DNA of 56,004 nucleotides from Mastigamoeba balamuthi (Eukaryota > Evosea > Mastigamoebida > Mastigamoebidae), in assembly GCA_902651635.1 (NCBI GenBank), contig CACRSC010000016.1, forward strand, positions 272,302 through 328,305. Direction: 5' to 3'. The translations under genes were made by a program, and so were the position numbers. The notes under the pieces were generated by a model. It had not been told where the DNA came from and made no database searches. It was given only the letters and a program-made list of their open reading frames with translations. This document shows positions 17,979-28,462 of this stretch, in pieces (the stretch's first letter is position 1; each line of letters begins with the position of its first letter).

Positions 17979-20816
17979 CTCCAGCGACCCCTGTTATGTT
18001 GTTTGCTGGGGGAATTTGTTGTGGTTGTGTGGCCGATGATGCAGGGTCCGAATCTCCTCAGACCGAGTGTGTCGTGGCTCGTTATTCGGCGTTGTGCGAG
18101 CGAGTGGGGCACTCGCATGCGAGCGACTCTTGTCCGAGTCTCGTAGACATCGGAATACTACCCACGGACTGATAAGTCTGGACACATTTCAGTTTGTCCC
18201 CGAAAGACGAAGTGCTGCCAGGATGGGTGCAGATCATCCAGTGCCTAACTCATCTGCCACAGCAGATGTCCTTAAGGGCTGTTATAAGCCACAGGAGGTC
18301 ACACGCGGATGATCAGCGGGGTGGGGGCAGCCCGGTGCCGCTGTCAAGTCCTCGGGATCCTACTTCAGGAGCTTCCTGCACAGTTGTACTCGGAAGCTCA
18401 CGGGTGCCGTTTGACGGAGCAAAAGAGATTATCAGCTCTATCGTCCGCTTGGCCCTCGGCACGTTCTTGCCAGCTTCCCGTTCTTCTCCGACTTGGAAAC
18501 AGCTGCTCTGCCTCCCCTTTGCCCTCTCCCCGCTCAGCTGCCCTGTCCACCTTGGTGGCCTCTGGGCCCCTCCTCAAGTTCCGACGCCCCAACCAGGCCT
18601 CGTCTGCGCTCACAGAGGCGACCGCTCAACAGTCGTCAGCTGCTGCAGAAGAGTGTTCCAATGACGGCTGGTGCTGTTCGCGGGGAAGAGCCCGCCCGCG
18701 GCCAGGAACTCCGGCGTCGTCCCCGCGGCAGGGATCCCGCCAGCTGGCACCGGCAGAGCGATGCCATACACCGCGGGCAGACCGAAACAGTGATCGTCTT
18801 CTGCAACTGAACAAAGGGTGTTCCGGGGCTCCTGCTCCTGGCGGCCGAGTTGCTGGCCCTGGCCCTCGAGTTGACTGCCAGTGCTGCAGGCAGCGCGACA
18901 GCCAGCGCGTTGTTCACAGCGGTGTTGAGAGCAATTGCCCCAGGGTGCCGGGGGCGAACGCAGCGGCCACAGCAATTGCCCCGGGGCGCCAGGTGCAAAC
19001 GCAGCTTCGATATCGGCAGGTGTCGACACGAGGACGGGAGCAACTCCGAGTGAGTGTCCCTGAAACGATTGCGGACAGGAGCCACTCACGGGCAGTGGGG
19101 CTGAGGCCGGTGTCCTCCTTTCTCGCGAGGTCCCAGATCCTGTCCAGCCCCAGTGAGCGGAAATTGTCGGGGATCCTAAGTGATGTAGCCTGCTCACACT
19201 CGAGCGCCCACCTCTGCTCCTCACCTGTGCAGAGGCCATGTGGACACCATTCGTAGGAGCTCTCCAGGTCACTGCAACTCACATGTGGGCCATCTTCTGC
19301 TTCTTGGCCTTGGGGGTCTCCTCGACCCTGCCTCGTTCCCACGTGTCTCCTCTCACCGCGCTGCCTCTTCGTCGTTCCCTCGCACTGGGGGAGAGGCTGA
19401 TCATTTCTTAGGACCGATCCCCTGTAAAAAGCAGAGCTTCAGCCTGTGAAATGCAAAGATAAATTCAGGGAAGGGAGCTCGTTTTGATGCAGACTGTATC
19501 TAGAGGAATAAGTATCAACCAAGAACAATAATTCCATGACCGTTCTCTTTATCTGCTGGATGAAGCTTCATTGGCACATGAAGGCACATTGAATTGATGT
19601 CCTCCACATTGATCAGAGTGAAATTCTCCCGTGGCACGGTGGCTATCTGCCACAGGGGTGCTACACACACTGGTTGTGTGTTAGCTGTTTCAGTAAAGCG
19701 ATTCCGGGAATCGCTGCCAAGTGTTGGTTGCTGAAATAGCTACAACATTGGGAAGTGCCTGAAGCACACAGGCATTCCCTGTTAGCACTCCCTTTTCCCA
19801 AACCCAGAGGTGTATTGCATAGTTCCCCCCCTCCCGAGAGAATGCCAGAAACACAGTTCCTTCACACTAAATCAGTGTTTTCAATCTGCAACAGGCGGTG
19901 CGGGCAAAGAGCTGAGCCCGTCCTTTTCGGCAATGCAACGGAGGTACATACGCCCTTAACTGTGCTTATCGGGTTCGCCATCGCTGCCTGTGCCAGCTGG
20001 CAACGTCCCTGCCGTCTGACTGACACGTGAGTTGGATGGTCTGTGGCCAACGCTGTGACAACCACCTCCAAACACTATTCCTTGATCGTCCGATCACTGC
20101 AATCTGATAATAGAAAAAGAGAGACATCGTTGGATGTAACACAGATGGACGCAGTCTCTATTCTTGGGGATGTATGTGTTTGGACGAATTTCAGAAATAA
20201 AGTTAGTGAAAACTGTGCAGGAATTGTTTGGTTTCGGCAACGAGCTCCTGAAGCTCGTCCTCGAGAACAGGCAGTGCTCCCTGACAACCACACTGAGCAG
20301 CATGAGATGGTGATCACTTGAGCGTGGCAGCAAGACGATGATGATGGCCTTGCGCCACGTGGCGTGGAAGGCCCCTCGTGCCGCTCTCGGTGACCTAATT
20401 ATGAATGGTGCACGAGATAATTGTGAGCTTTCAGCCTTTCTTGCGGGAGATCACGCCCCCAGCCCACATGATGCCCTTCCTCATCCCAGCCGGTCTCCTT
20501 GCCGAGGCTCAGGCCGCCCGCTTGGCAAATTCTTCTGCCCACACCTTATTTCCACTCTCACCTCGGGCTTGGCGTTCTTGGGGCCGATTTCACTTAACGA
20601 GCGTGGTCTGCACCGGTAAAAGCTCACCGCTGGGACCTGCGCCCCCGAGGTTGTGCAGGGCGGGAGTACCGCTGCTCTTGCTGACGGCGGGCCAAAGGAG
20701 GGGAGGGCGACCCTCAACGGACAACGGTGAAGGTAAATTTTGGGGAATGTCAGGCAAGATCACTGTTGGGAAAGCAGACTTTTCTCAGTGTGTGCCGTTG
20801 GTGGGAGGGGACACCC
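17979..20816. other. Long spacer with a nested palindrome
   Basis: Several overlapping ORFs of 90-315 codons on both strands have no family resemblance and ordinary composition, so I do not call them. Two features stand out. At 18938-19000 a segment starting GCAATTGCCCC is repeated in tandem with differences. At 19682-19742 two palindromes are nested: outer arms TAGCT-TTTCAG/CTGAAA-AGCTA and an inner AGCGATTCC-G-GGAATCGCT at 19697-19715. Confidence 0.5.
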
Positions 20817-21245
20817 TCAGACGAGGGCGGCAGTGACGACGACACCGCCCCAGTCGCTCAGGGGGCAGGTGATACCGACACTCGGCGTCCTGTACCAAAG
20901 CTCGACGACGTGGTTTCCGGTGCCGAGATCGACGGGCACCGACACTGTGTTGGTGTGCCAGAGCACATTCCCGTTGACCGTGGCGGACCCAGGCAGCACC
21001 TCCCCATCGACCACGAGGCGCGTGACCATGTGCGTTTCCTTCTTATCGAGGTTGCAGCCAGCGTTGTAGTGCAGCACAGCCAGCTGGGGCCTCAGGAGGT
21101 TGAAGTTGAGGGTGACGGCGTCGAAGCGGGTCCACTGGTTGGTCGTGACGACGGCCGAGCTCGGGATGTCAGCAACCCTCCTGTAGGTCACAGCCCTCGC
21201 TGCGAAGACCAGTGTCAGAACGCAGAGCAGTTTGCCCTTGTGCAT
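20817..21245 (-). CDS. Small secreted beta-sandwich-like protein
   Basis: A single-exon frame of 142 residues from ATG 21245 to TGA 20817. Residues 1-18 (MHKGKLLCVLTLVFAARA) are a clear signal peptide. The rest alternates hydrophobic and polar residues in beta-strand style: FDAVTLNFNLLRPQLAVLHY, TRLVVDGEVLPG, VSVPVDLGTGNHVVELWYRT. This is the strand-turn-strand style of extracellular jelly-roll or lectin-like domains, but I cannot assign a family. Two Cys remain after the signal peptide and could form one disulphide. It lies next to repeat copy B. Confidence 0.65.
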   Translation of the reverse strand: MHKGKLLCVLTLVFAARAVTYRRVADIPSSAVVTTNQWTRFDAVTLNFNLLRPQLAVLHYNAGCNLDKKETHMVTRLVVDGEVLPGSATVNGNVLWHTNTVSVPVDLGTGNHVVELWYRTPSVGITCPLSDWGGVVVTAALV

Positions 21246-21424
21246 CTTGCTGGTGTTTTTGTTGTTGTGTGCCCCTCAGGTTATTGCGGTTGTTGTGGTA
21301 CGAAAGGAAACTGTTTTCTTGCCTGACGGTCTGACGTCAGTGAAATATCGCACCGGAGCAGGGATGCGATGGAGGATCCCAGTGAATCCGTCCCTTGCAT
21401 TGTTGCCGGAGTTACAGGAGATGC

Positions 21425-22245
21425 ACACTCAGAAGAGCTCTCAGCGAGCTTTGACGACGGCGCCGTGCTGTAGGCCAACAGCGTCGCATCGTGGTCGCCT
21501 GCTGGAGCCGATGGCAGAGGGCATCTCTTCGCGTCGCAAGTTCCACCCCGTGGCGATCGATGACGCGGGTCAGCGTGGACAACGACCATCAACGGGTCTG
21601 CCGCAGTGTCTGGCGCATCACGATTCCGGTTGGGAGCCAATGCGTGAGCCACCGCACAGTCTGACGAGGAGGGGAACAGCACAGAGGAGCGGGGGCAGCG
21701 CCGGCCGTGGCGCCAGTAGCCGTGGTATGGGGACGGAGTGGCTGGACGGGATGAGAGTGGGAGTCCAGGAACCCCGTCATAGGCCCTGGGCGGGATGTAC
21801 CCTGGCGGTACGTTGCTTCGATGGGTCTCCCTAGCAGAGCTCGGCCAATCGGCGGGCTGGCTCCCACTCGGTCCCGTCCACCACCCCGACCCTCCCCCCG
21901 CGAGGCAGCGGCGCCATCCTCCCCTGCATCCCCACCTGTGCACAGCAGTGCACACAACGACGACAGCCCGGCGGCGACATCGCCAGGCCTCACTTAGGGC
22001 ACTGAGTAGCACCAACTGTTCACAACAGCTCACACCACAACACCCACACCGCCAACCACAACGCCAGACCGCCTCACAAAATCGCACGTATGCCATACCA
22101 ACAACGGACTCCTCTGCAGAACGTTCTCGTGGTTTGCGAGAACAGTGATTGATCAAAGAGCGAAGACCGAGATGAGCTCTCTGGGCCTGGCTTCAAGCAG
22201 AGGCACGAGGACGGCAGGTGCACCGAGGCCTCCTTTGGCTGATGC
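21425..22245 (+). repeat. Dispersed repeat, copy B
   Basis: About 820 bp matching copy C (29930-30760) in inverted orientation; 21735-21900 also matches copy A. Landmarks shared with C are CCTGCTGGAGCCGATGGCAG, GGACAACGACCATCAACGGG, CATCACGATTCC and, at the far end, the complement of TCCTCGTGCCTCTGCTTGAA. A 50-bp core (22111-22160) is the exception: it reads the same way on the plus strand in B and C although its flanks are opposite. No terminal inverted repeats or target duplications are obvious, and no protein is recognisable. Confidence 0.8.
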
Positions 22246-22882
22246 TGATGCATGAGGATTTGGGCAACGCCGGCGTGTCGTTCTCTCCGCGATGACGTCA
22301 CCACCTGCTCGTGGACTGGCGCACAACAGACAGCAGATGGGCCATCACACGCTCTCGCAGGCGAGCGATGGTCACCGCCGCAAGAGCGGCCTCTATAGAG
22401 GCATAAGATGTTGCACAAGAGCGTGACAGACAACTTGGGAAAATGGGACGCCTTGAAACGTCCAACCGGATTGTGGATTCGTGTGCGAACGCACGCAGGG
22501 GCGCGCGTGTTTGCTGTGTGTGTTGCTGTGTTGGTGGGGAGTATGGTTGTGTGTGTTCGTGTGCGTGTGAACGCACGCATGGGCGCGCGTGTGTGATCGT
22601 GTTGTCCAGAAAGACCGCGTTTCGCTGTGTGTGGGTGTGTGTGCACGCTTCTGTTTTGGCGATCGGGACGACGCGAACGCGTAGCTGCGAAAACTGTGCG
22701 AGAGGAGCGAAGAAATGTGAGAAGGAACAGAAGACATCTGATTCAGAAATAAATGAAGTGTGCGCATCGAAGAGGCCACACATACGTGTTACAAGCACCG
22801 CAAAACGAGATTGAGCTGATGGATGATGCGCTTATCGCATCGACGAGACGATAAGAACGGACGCATCGGCATGGTGTTGACT
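22246..22882. other. Spacer with GT-rich tract
   Basis: Nothing gene-like. A GT/TG-rich low-complexity tract (about 22490-22640) keeps several frames open on the minus strand with Thr/His-rich shadow proteins. Confidence 0.5.
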
Positions 22883-24351
22883 CTACACCTCGGCGGGACC
22901 CTGAGCGTCGAGTGAGATGCCAGAGGCGGACGGGGTGGGACTGCGGATGGGATGGGCCCAGGGGACTGCAGCGGCAGCAGGACACGACGCACCGCAGGAG
23001 CGCACTGGGTGAGGCGCAGGGCCCACGCCCTGAGCTCCCTCGCCTCGGTCTCGGCCGCGGCGCCGGCGAGGGGGGCGTAGGCCAGGACGGGGGCGTTGGC
23101 GAAGGGGCCGAGGAGGGAGAGCTGCTCGAGGTGGCGCAGGGGCCCGAGGGCGACCGCCTCGGGGGTCACCGACGCGTCGCGGGGGCCCAGGGCGGAGGCG
23201 CAGAGCCCGCGGAACGGGCTGCTGGCGGCGCGGAGCTGGGCCATGAGGGCGGACCAGCGCGGGAGGTGCGCGGCGTAGTGGGCGTAGGCCCGGGTGGCCG
23301 GCCCCGACCTGAGCGACGCCAGGGCGGCCCACAGCGACGCGTCGCGGGCGTCGGCCCACGCCCGCCCCTCGAACGCCGCGCGCAGCCGCGCCCCGAGCGC
23401 CCCGTGGGCCTCGGCCAGCGCGTCCAGGGCGTCGGCCATCGCAGCCATGCCCGCGCGGGCCTCGCGGTCGCGGCGGTCGCGGTCGCGGGCGCCGGGCTGC
23501 TGGCGGCCGAGGCGGTGGAGGAGCGACTGCAGGGGCGTGCGGGGCAGCAACCGCCTGCGCGCTGCCTCGCGGGCGAACAGCGACGTCTGGCGCAGGCGGC
23601 CCACGTACCTCTCGTTGGCGGCCATCGCGCTCGCCAGCTGGCCCTGGCGCGCACCCGCCGCGCGCTCCGCCGCGCCTGCCAGCCTGATGTCGGCCACCAC
23701 GGGGATCGCCGGGGCGTCGGGGACCTCGCCGTCCTGGCGCTCGCCGTCCTCGGGCGTCGCCGCATCGTCTGGAACGTCGTCCCCGGCGCTGGAGCCCGCG
23801 GGGACTGCGCTGAGGTCCGTGTGCTGCGAGTCCGGGAGGCCCTCGGAGAATCCGCTGTCGGGGCTGTGCTCCGCCGTGTCGCTGTCCGTGAGGCCCATCA
23901 CGGCGTCCTCGCCCGACGACGACTCGGGGTCCTGGGGGCCCTCGTGGTCCTCGTGGTCCTCGTGGCCCTCGTGGCCCGTGCCGCTCTGCCCGTCCGCCGC
24001 GTCCTCGGCGCCGTCTGCTGCTGCCGCGCTGTCGCTGCTCTCGTGGCAGTCGCTGCGCTTGTCCCCCTCGGCCTCGGCAGCACAGTCGCTCACGGGGGTG
24101 TGGCCTGCCGGGCCCGTTGCACACGACGCCGAGTCCACCGGCCTGTCCGTCGTGGCGTCTGCGCTTGCGCGTGCGCTGGTGCCGCTGCTCGTCTTGTCTG
24201 CCCGTCCGGCATGAGCGTCGTCATCTGCTGGGCCCACGTCGCTCTGCCTCGCTGCCAACGAGGCATCCCTGTCGGCCCTGTCGGCGTCGTCCTGATGGGC
24301 CTTGGTGCTGTCGGCGCTGCCGGCAGGGATGAGCGCTGCTGAGAGAGGTAC

Positions 24352-24386
<35 letters not shown>

Positions 24387-24444
24387 CGGCGTGGACCATC
24401 GCGGCCGCGTCCACGTCACCGACGACGACCTCCAGTGTCGCCAC
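22883..24444 (-). CDS. Acidic low-complexity protein with possible DH (RhoGEF-like) region
   Basis: ATG 24444 opens MATLEVVVGDVDAAAMVHAD, then a poly-Ser run from a CTG/CAG microsatellite and about 220 acidic, Ser/Asp/Gly-rich residues. A helical region follows: MAANERYVGRLRQ, LAEAHGALGARLRAAF, ATRAYAHYAAHLPRWSALMA and AVALGPLRHLEQLSLLGPF. The order resembles Dbl-homology helices (ERxYVxxL, fxxYxxY, LxxPxQRxxxYxLLL), but the match is weak. The frame can run on to 22789. I prefer a 26-nt intron (22941-22966) leading to TAG at 22883-22885, because the decayed relative at 36300 ends with the same residues before its stop and phases close at 511 residues. If it is a RhoGEF it would activate small GTPases; this is inference. 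Confidence 0.5.
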
Positions 24445-24953
24445 GTCGCACGCTTCATTGACCGCACTGCGGCGATGTCGCGCAAGTGTGTGAGAGCGTC
24501 ATCGCTTCCCGCGTGTGAGGGGCTGAGTGCACCCGCGAGAGGCCCTGCGGTGGCGACCAACAAGGACAGCGCAGAGGGCCACGCCAGCAACGACGCCCGC
24601 CGCGAAGCTCCCACACGCGATCGCGCTGCTCGCAGCAGAGGCAGAGGCCTGGGTTCAGCGCGATATGCCCGATGAAGCGAGGCAGCGCCCCACTCGCAGG
24701 GGCCCGCAGAGAAGCGCGGAGGAGAGACCATTATTATTATGCGCAGCAAATATTGTGTTTTGGTAAACATGGCGCGGCGGCCCTCATCAACTGACTCCCC
24801 TCATATCCGAGTTCCGCAGTCTCCGCTGATTCACCGGGAATCACCAGATAGCCCAGCCCGTTTGTGTGCCCCCGACAGCTACTCACGCGCAGAGCACCAC
24901 ACCAACAGAGACAGAGCCAAGCAATTGAGTCGCGCCCCTCCAAGTGTTCGATC
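24445..24953. other. Spacer, shared 5'/3' flank
   Basis: 5' flank of the acidic-protein gene and 3' flank of the small anchored-protein gene. It includes ATATCCGAGTTCC and CACCGGGAATCACC near 24800-24850, variants of the window-wide quasi-palindromic motif. No gene seen. Confidence 0.4.
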
Positions 24954-25283
24954 TCAATTTGGTCGATTCAAATCGCGATCCCGCACCCCAACGCCCGCGC
25001 CATTGATGGGGGAGAGGGTGGGGTGCGTGCGCGCGTGCCTGCAGAGGAGGACGAGGGAGCCGAGGTCCTGGAAGACGCGGGAGAAGCGCGACGAGCCCGA
25101 GGCGCTGGCGTCTGCTCTCGTGTGGCCGTCAGCATCCGAGTCCGCGGACAGCAGCGGCGCACTGCGAGCACCGCGGGCCACCGTGGTCGAGGGCTGCGAG
25201 CTGGCCGCGATGGCGACGAGGGGCACGAGGACCCCGAGGGCGAGGACGAGGAAGACCAAGGCGAGCTTCTTGGTGTTATTCAT
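24954..25283 (-). CDS. Small signal-anchored protein
   Basis: A 109-residue frame from ATG 25283. Residues 1-26 (MNNTKKLALVFLVLALGVLV) form a strong signal peptide or anchor. The remainder is Ser/Ala/Asp-rich (SADSDADGHTRADASASGSS) and then FSRVFQDLGSLVLLC. The last 25 or so codons may be intronic, since the peptide loses character after LVLLC. No known domain. It resembles the hexosaminidase gene in having an N-terminal hydrophobic exon and a Ser-rich linker, so a missed downstream exon is possible. Confidence 0.45.
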   Translation of the reverse strand: MNNTKKLALVFLVLALGVLVPLVAIAASSQPSTTVARGARSAPLLSADSDADGHTRADASASGSSRFSRVFQDLGSLVLLCRHARTHPTLSPINGAGVGVRDRDLNRPN

Positions 25284-25949
25284 GAGAGATGCTGAGTTGC
25301 TGCAAGGCTGCGGGTGTTGGCTTCTGTGGGCTCTTGGGGCTTTTGCCTCGCTTTTTTGAATGGATGGATGGCGATATCGAGGCGACGTGTGAGCGGACTG
25401 AATCCAGGTGTCTGGAACGAATCTGCGAGGAATTGCTCGAAATGAGGAGCACACGAATGCGCTGGAATGCAGTGCTCTTCCTTCTCTCCGCGCTGCTAAC
25501 ACAGCATTTCGATCGACATCTGCTGCACTCAGCTCTAATGTATAGCTCGTTGTTGCTGCCTCGGGCTTCGTGGCATCGTTGCTGCGGTCGGAGGTCCCTC
25601 ACAGGGCTCCAATTCGCACGGGGCTGGGTGACATATCTCCTTGTTGAGCGTTGCAAAGCCCCAAGAGGCCAGCTGCACTTCCCTGAACAATGAGACTGCA
25701 GCTGCACGATCCGGTTGGGAGGCAGAGCCAAGTGCCACAAGGCGATGCACATCTTCACTGTGGTGAATTCAGTGGCCACCCCTGTGGCTCTCAACACACA
25801 CGGTTATTCCAAGTGCCCAGGAATTCAGTCTCAAGAACATAGAACCAGCACGGACTGTCAAGCGGCACTCGTGAGCCGGTGAGAACAGCAAAGCTCCTCG
25901 TTCTTTGATGTAGCCAGAAGGCAATACAGCCAGATCACGTTGTGCTGAA
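25284..25949. other. Spacer without a gene
   Basis: Mixed composition, ORFs of 60-170 codons without family resemblance on both strands. Nothing notable seen. Confidence 0.4.
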
Positions 25950-26360
25950 AGAGGCTCTCCAGCTGGCTCGTCGTGGAGCTGCTGCTGGACTCCAGGCCCC
26001 TTCGGGATGGACACCACCAGCAGGGACGATCCAGGGTGGCGGCAGCGGCGGCGGCAGCGAAGGCCCTCGCACAGCACTCATCTCCAGCAGCGCCCCGAAC
26101 AATGCCAACAGGACCGGGGACAGCAAGGCGCAGCAACGTGGGCACAGCAGACGACGTCGCACATCAACCGACAGGAGGCCACGACGTGCTGCGGCATCAG
26201 TGCAGCAACAGACACCACGAAGACAGGCCAGCACACTTGCAGTCACCCACCACTGCATCGGCGTCTTCTCAAACGCTCTCGGCCAGCGATGCGGCCACGA
26301 GCGACTGTGCAACAGGCGAGGACATTCCAAACCCATGCGACCCACAGCTCTCACTGAACA
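25950..26360 (+). pseudogene. Decayed relative of the acidic-protein gene, copy 1
   Basis: GGCGCAGCAACGTGGGCACA at about 26130 aligns with the minus-strand sequence near 24250 (SDVGPADDD region) and with 35920. The upstream stretch (ACCGGGGACAGCAAGG) and the following codons also correspond. Reading frames drift and no long frame keeps the acidic protein sequence, so this is a relic of the low-complexity N-terminal region. No DH-like part is recognisable. Confidence 0.5.
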
Positions 26361-26814
26361 GCCACTGATAATTTTCTTCGACCTGCCAGGGCCCGATGGT
26401 GGCAGACTAGCGGACACATCTGTGCACCGTGCATGTTGGTCTTGGCCAACGCGCCCGTGGTTGCCAGGGGCAGGCTGCCGTGGCGCAGCTCCGTGACTGA
26501 TGCTGGCGCTCGAGTGCACGTCGTCGAGGCCAAAGTGAAACGGCCTCAGTGTCAGGGTATCAGCCCCGTTATCCCTGATATTCCTCCCCTGGAGATACCC
26601 TCAGGCGGCTGATGGCATGGAATTGATGCCATCAACCGCCAACATCCGAATGACCTCCCCCAGCTCACGCAGCAGAATCATAACAAAAGCTATCGTCCCA
26701 CCACAGCTGCAGAGGCACCCCAAGCTCATCCCCTAAGAAAATGTGTAAATAACAAAAATTCGAAATGGCTATGTCAGTCCTTCTTTCGACTTTTCACCTG
26801 TGTCCTGCGGTCTG

Positions 26815-27180
26815 CTGCGCCAGCCAACGCTTCAAGGTGGCCTACACCCCTCTCACTCGTGGGTTGGCGCAGGGCGGGTTAGGTTCTGGTGGCAGAACTC
26901 TCCAATTGTAACATAAGTTCACTTTTACACGGTGTGTAAAAGTGTATCTCCCTGCCATCGGAGAATAGGAAGTTCAATTTCTCGATCTCCAACCATAGGC
27001 GTGTTCTTTTTTATATAAAAAGTGTGTTTTGGTGAGCTCACCGCCCCAACCGTGCACGAGGTTATTCCGATCCCCCACGGTGGTTGGCCTACTCCCCTGG
27101 TACCAGGGGCCCTCCATGGGATCGGCCTATTTGACAGAGCCACGGGCCTCTTTGGCTCTCTCTTTGCAACCTTTTTTGTG
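26815..27180. ncRNA. Hairpin-rich region, candidate structured RNA
   Basis: Consecutive hairpins without a plausible protein: 26815-26829 with 26858-26872 (14 of 15 paired, one G-U), 26883-26898 (6-bp stem, GTGG loop), 26920-26930 with 26934-26944 (perfect 11 bp, 3-nt loop), 26947-26951 with 26960-26964. Further on, CCGATCCC 27067-27074 pairs with GGGATCGG 27118-27125 and encloses the 16-bp perfect palindrome CCCCTGGTACCAGGGG (27094-27109); GAGCCA/TGGCTC follows. Two T6 tracts on the plus strand (27007-27012 and about 27172-27177) could be Pol III stops. I do not recognise 5S, U6, SRP, RNase P or 7SK landmarks. The strand and even transcription are inference. Confidence 0.3.
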
Positions 27181-27541
27181 GTTTATAGTGTGTCTTTTGG
27201 GTACCCTTCTTATTTACATAGCGTGAGCTTGGGGTGAGAGGAAGCAAAGGACAATCAAAGGGACACTGAGGGGGGAACGGGAGGAGAGGGCGGGCCGAGG
27301 GGCTGCAGGCGAGCGCGGCGGATGCGGGGAGGGGGGGGAAGGGAAGACGCCGAGACTGCGTTACGCAAGCGCGCGACGAGTGGGAGCGTTAGCAGCGCAT
27401 CAGAGGAACAGAACAGAACAGAACAGAGCGGCGTATCTGAGGACAGAAATATCTGCGCCAGAGGACGGAAAAGGAGTCCCATAAGAGCGCCAACAGGGAG
27501 GGCTGCATAAAACGCGCAGCGGGCGGGACCCGAAAGCTCAG

Positions 27542-27547
27542 TTTATT
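27542..27547 (-). promoter_or_regulatory. Possible polyadenylation signal
   Basis: AATAAA on the minus strand, downstream of the gene at 27642-28462. It suggests that transcription of that gene ends near here and that frames running on to 27389 are not coding. Confidence 0.35.
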
Positions 27548-27641
27548 TTTCTGTTCCTCCACGGGGGGTGGCGAAGGTGACCTCTCCCACGGGACAGGCA
27601 CTGACCCCACAACAAAATCCAAAGACAAGTTCCAATCGCAA

Positions 27642-28462
27642 CTAACCCAGAGGTATCCCGAATCGTGGGATCCAATTCCGATCACGGATCCATGTCCCAA
27701 TACCCTGCGCAGATCGGCCAGCACACGGAATCTCCAGGGCGGAATCTCGGGGAGATACCGAGCAAGAGATAACAAGCCTGTCAACGCAACGCCCCCCCCA
27801 GAGAGAAGGAGAGCGACCTCGGGCTGCGCGTGGCCGCGGTGGCCGACGGAGGCCAACGGGATTCCAAATCGATTCCGAGCGATTTCCGAGGAGGCGTTGG
27901 TCAGGCGCACGCAGCACGCGGCGCGCAGCACCCGCAGCGGGATGCCGCCGAACGCCTTCCTCTGGGTCTCCTCGGCGTCGAGCACTGCCGCGGCCAGCTC
28001 GTTGAGCTCGCGCCTCTGGTCCGGCGTGACGGCCCGCAGACTGCGGCCACCGCCAGCAGGGCGGCCTGGAAGACCTTCTGGCTGGGCGACAGGTCGCGCA
28101 GCGCGGCGGCGACCGCCCTGGGCCCTCCCGCGGCGACGACGCTGTGCCGCACCGCGTGGGGCAGGACCCTCTGCCAGCGCGGACACTACGGCCTCCTCCT
28201 TCTTGCGCAGCACCGACACGCTCAATGCGCACAGCTGCGCACAGAAGAGGGGGGCTATCGTAAGTGCGGGAGCCCCCGCTGCTATGCGCGCGCTCGATGG
28301 GACCCCCACCCCGTGAAAGCAGCCCAGTCGCCGCGGCCTCTGGTGGCTCCCGACGACCGCGACACGACGCGTGTGAGGGGGGGGGGGGCGGGGAGCGGGA
28401 GAGGGTTGCGCCAGCGTACCGTCAATGGCGCTCTGAATGCGCTCGCGGGTCACCGTACCCAT
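27642..28462 (-). CDS. Helical protein, structure unresolved
   Basis: ATG 28462 (MGTVTRERIQSAID) with donor GTACGC at 28419, and an acceptor TGTGCGCAG before 28234. Beyond this three frame-shifted segments each read like one alpha-helical protein: LSVSVLRKKEEAVVSALAE, then LPHAVRHSVVAAGGPRAVAA leading to LRDLSPSQKVFQAALLAV, then TPDQRRELNELAAAVLDAEE leading to GIPLRVLRAACCVRLTNAS. The second shift would be bridged by a 26-nt GT-AG intron (GTCTGCGG...GACCAG) and the first by one of 16 or 19 nt; otherwise the assembly carries indels. The 3' portion contains GAATC/GATTCC repeats and may be intronic. The style is HEAT/ARM-like, but I cannot name the family. Confidence 0.4.

Noticed and set aside
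18309-19272. Overlapping 315- and 220-codon ORFs on both strands
   Set aside because: Neither has domain resemblance, signal peptide or a codon pattern better than the other; open frames of this length occur by chance in GC-rich DNA.
24350-24385. CTG repeat as a separate repeat element
   Set aside because: It encodes the poly-Ser run of the acidic protein on the minus strand and needs no other explanation.
26940-27000. Possible tRNA with T-arm-like GTTCAATTTC
   Set aside because: The would-be T stem has only three pairs and no matching acceptor stem lies upstream.
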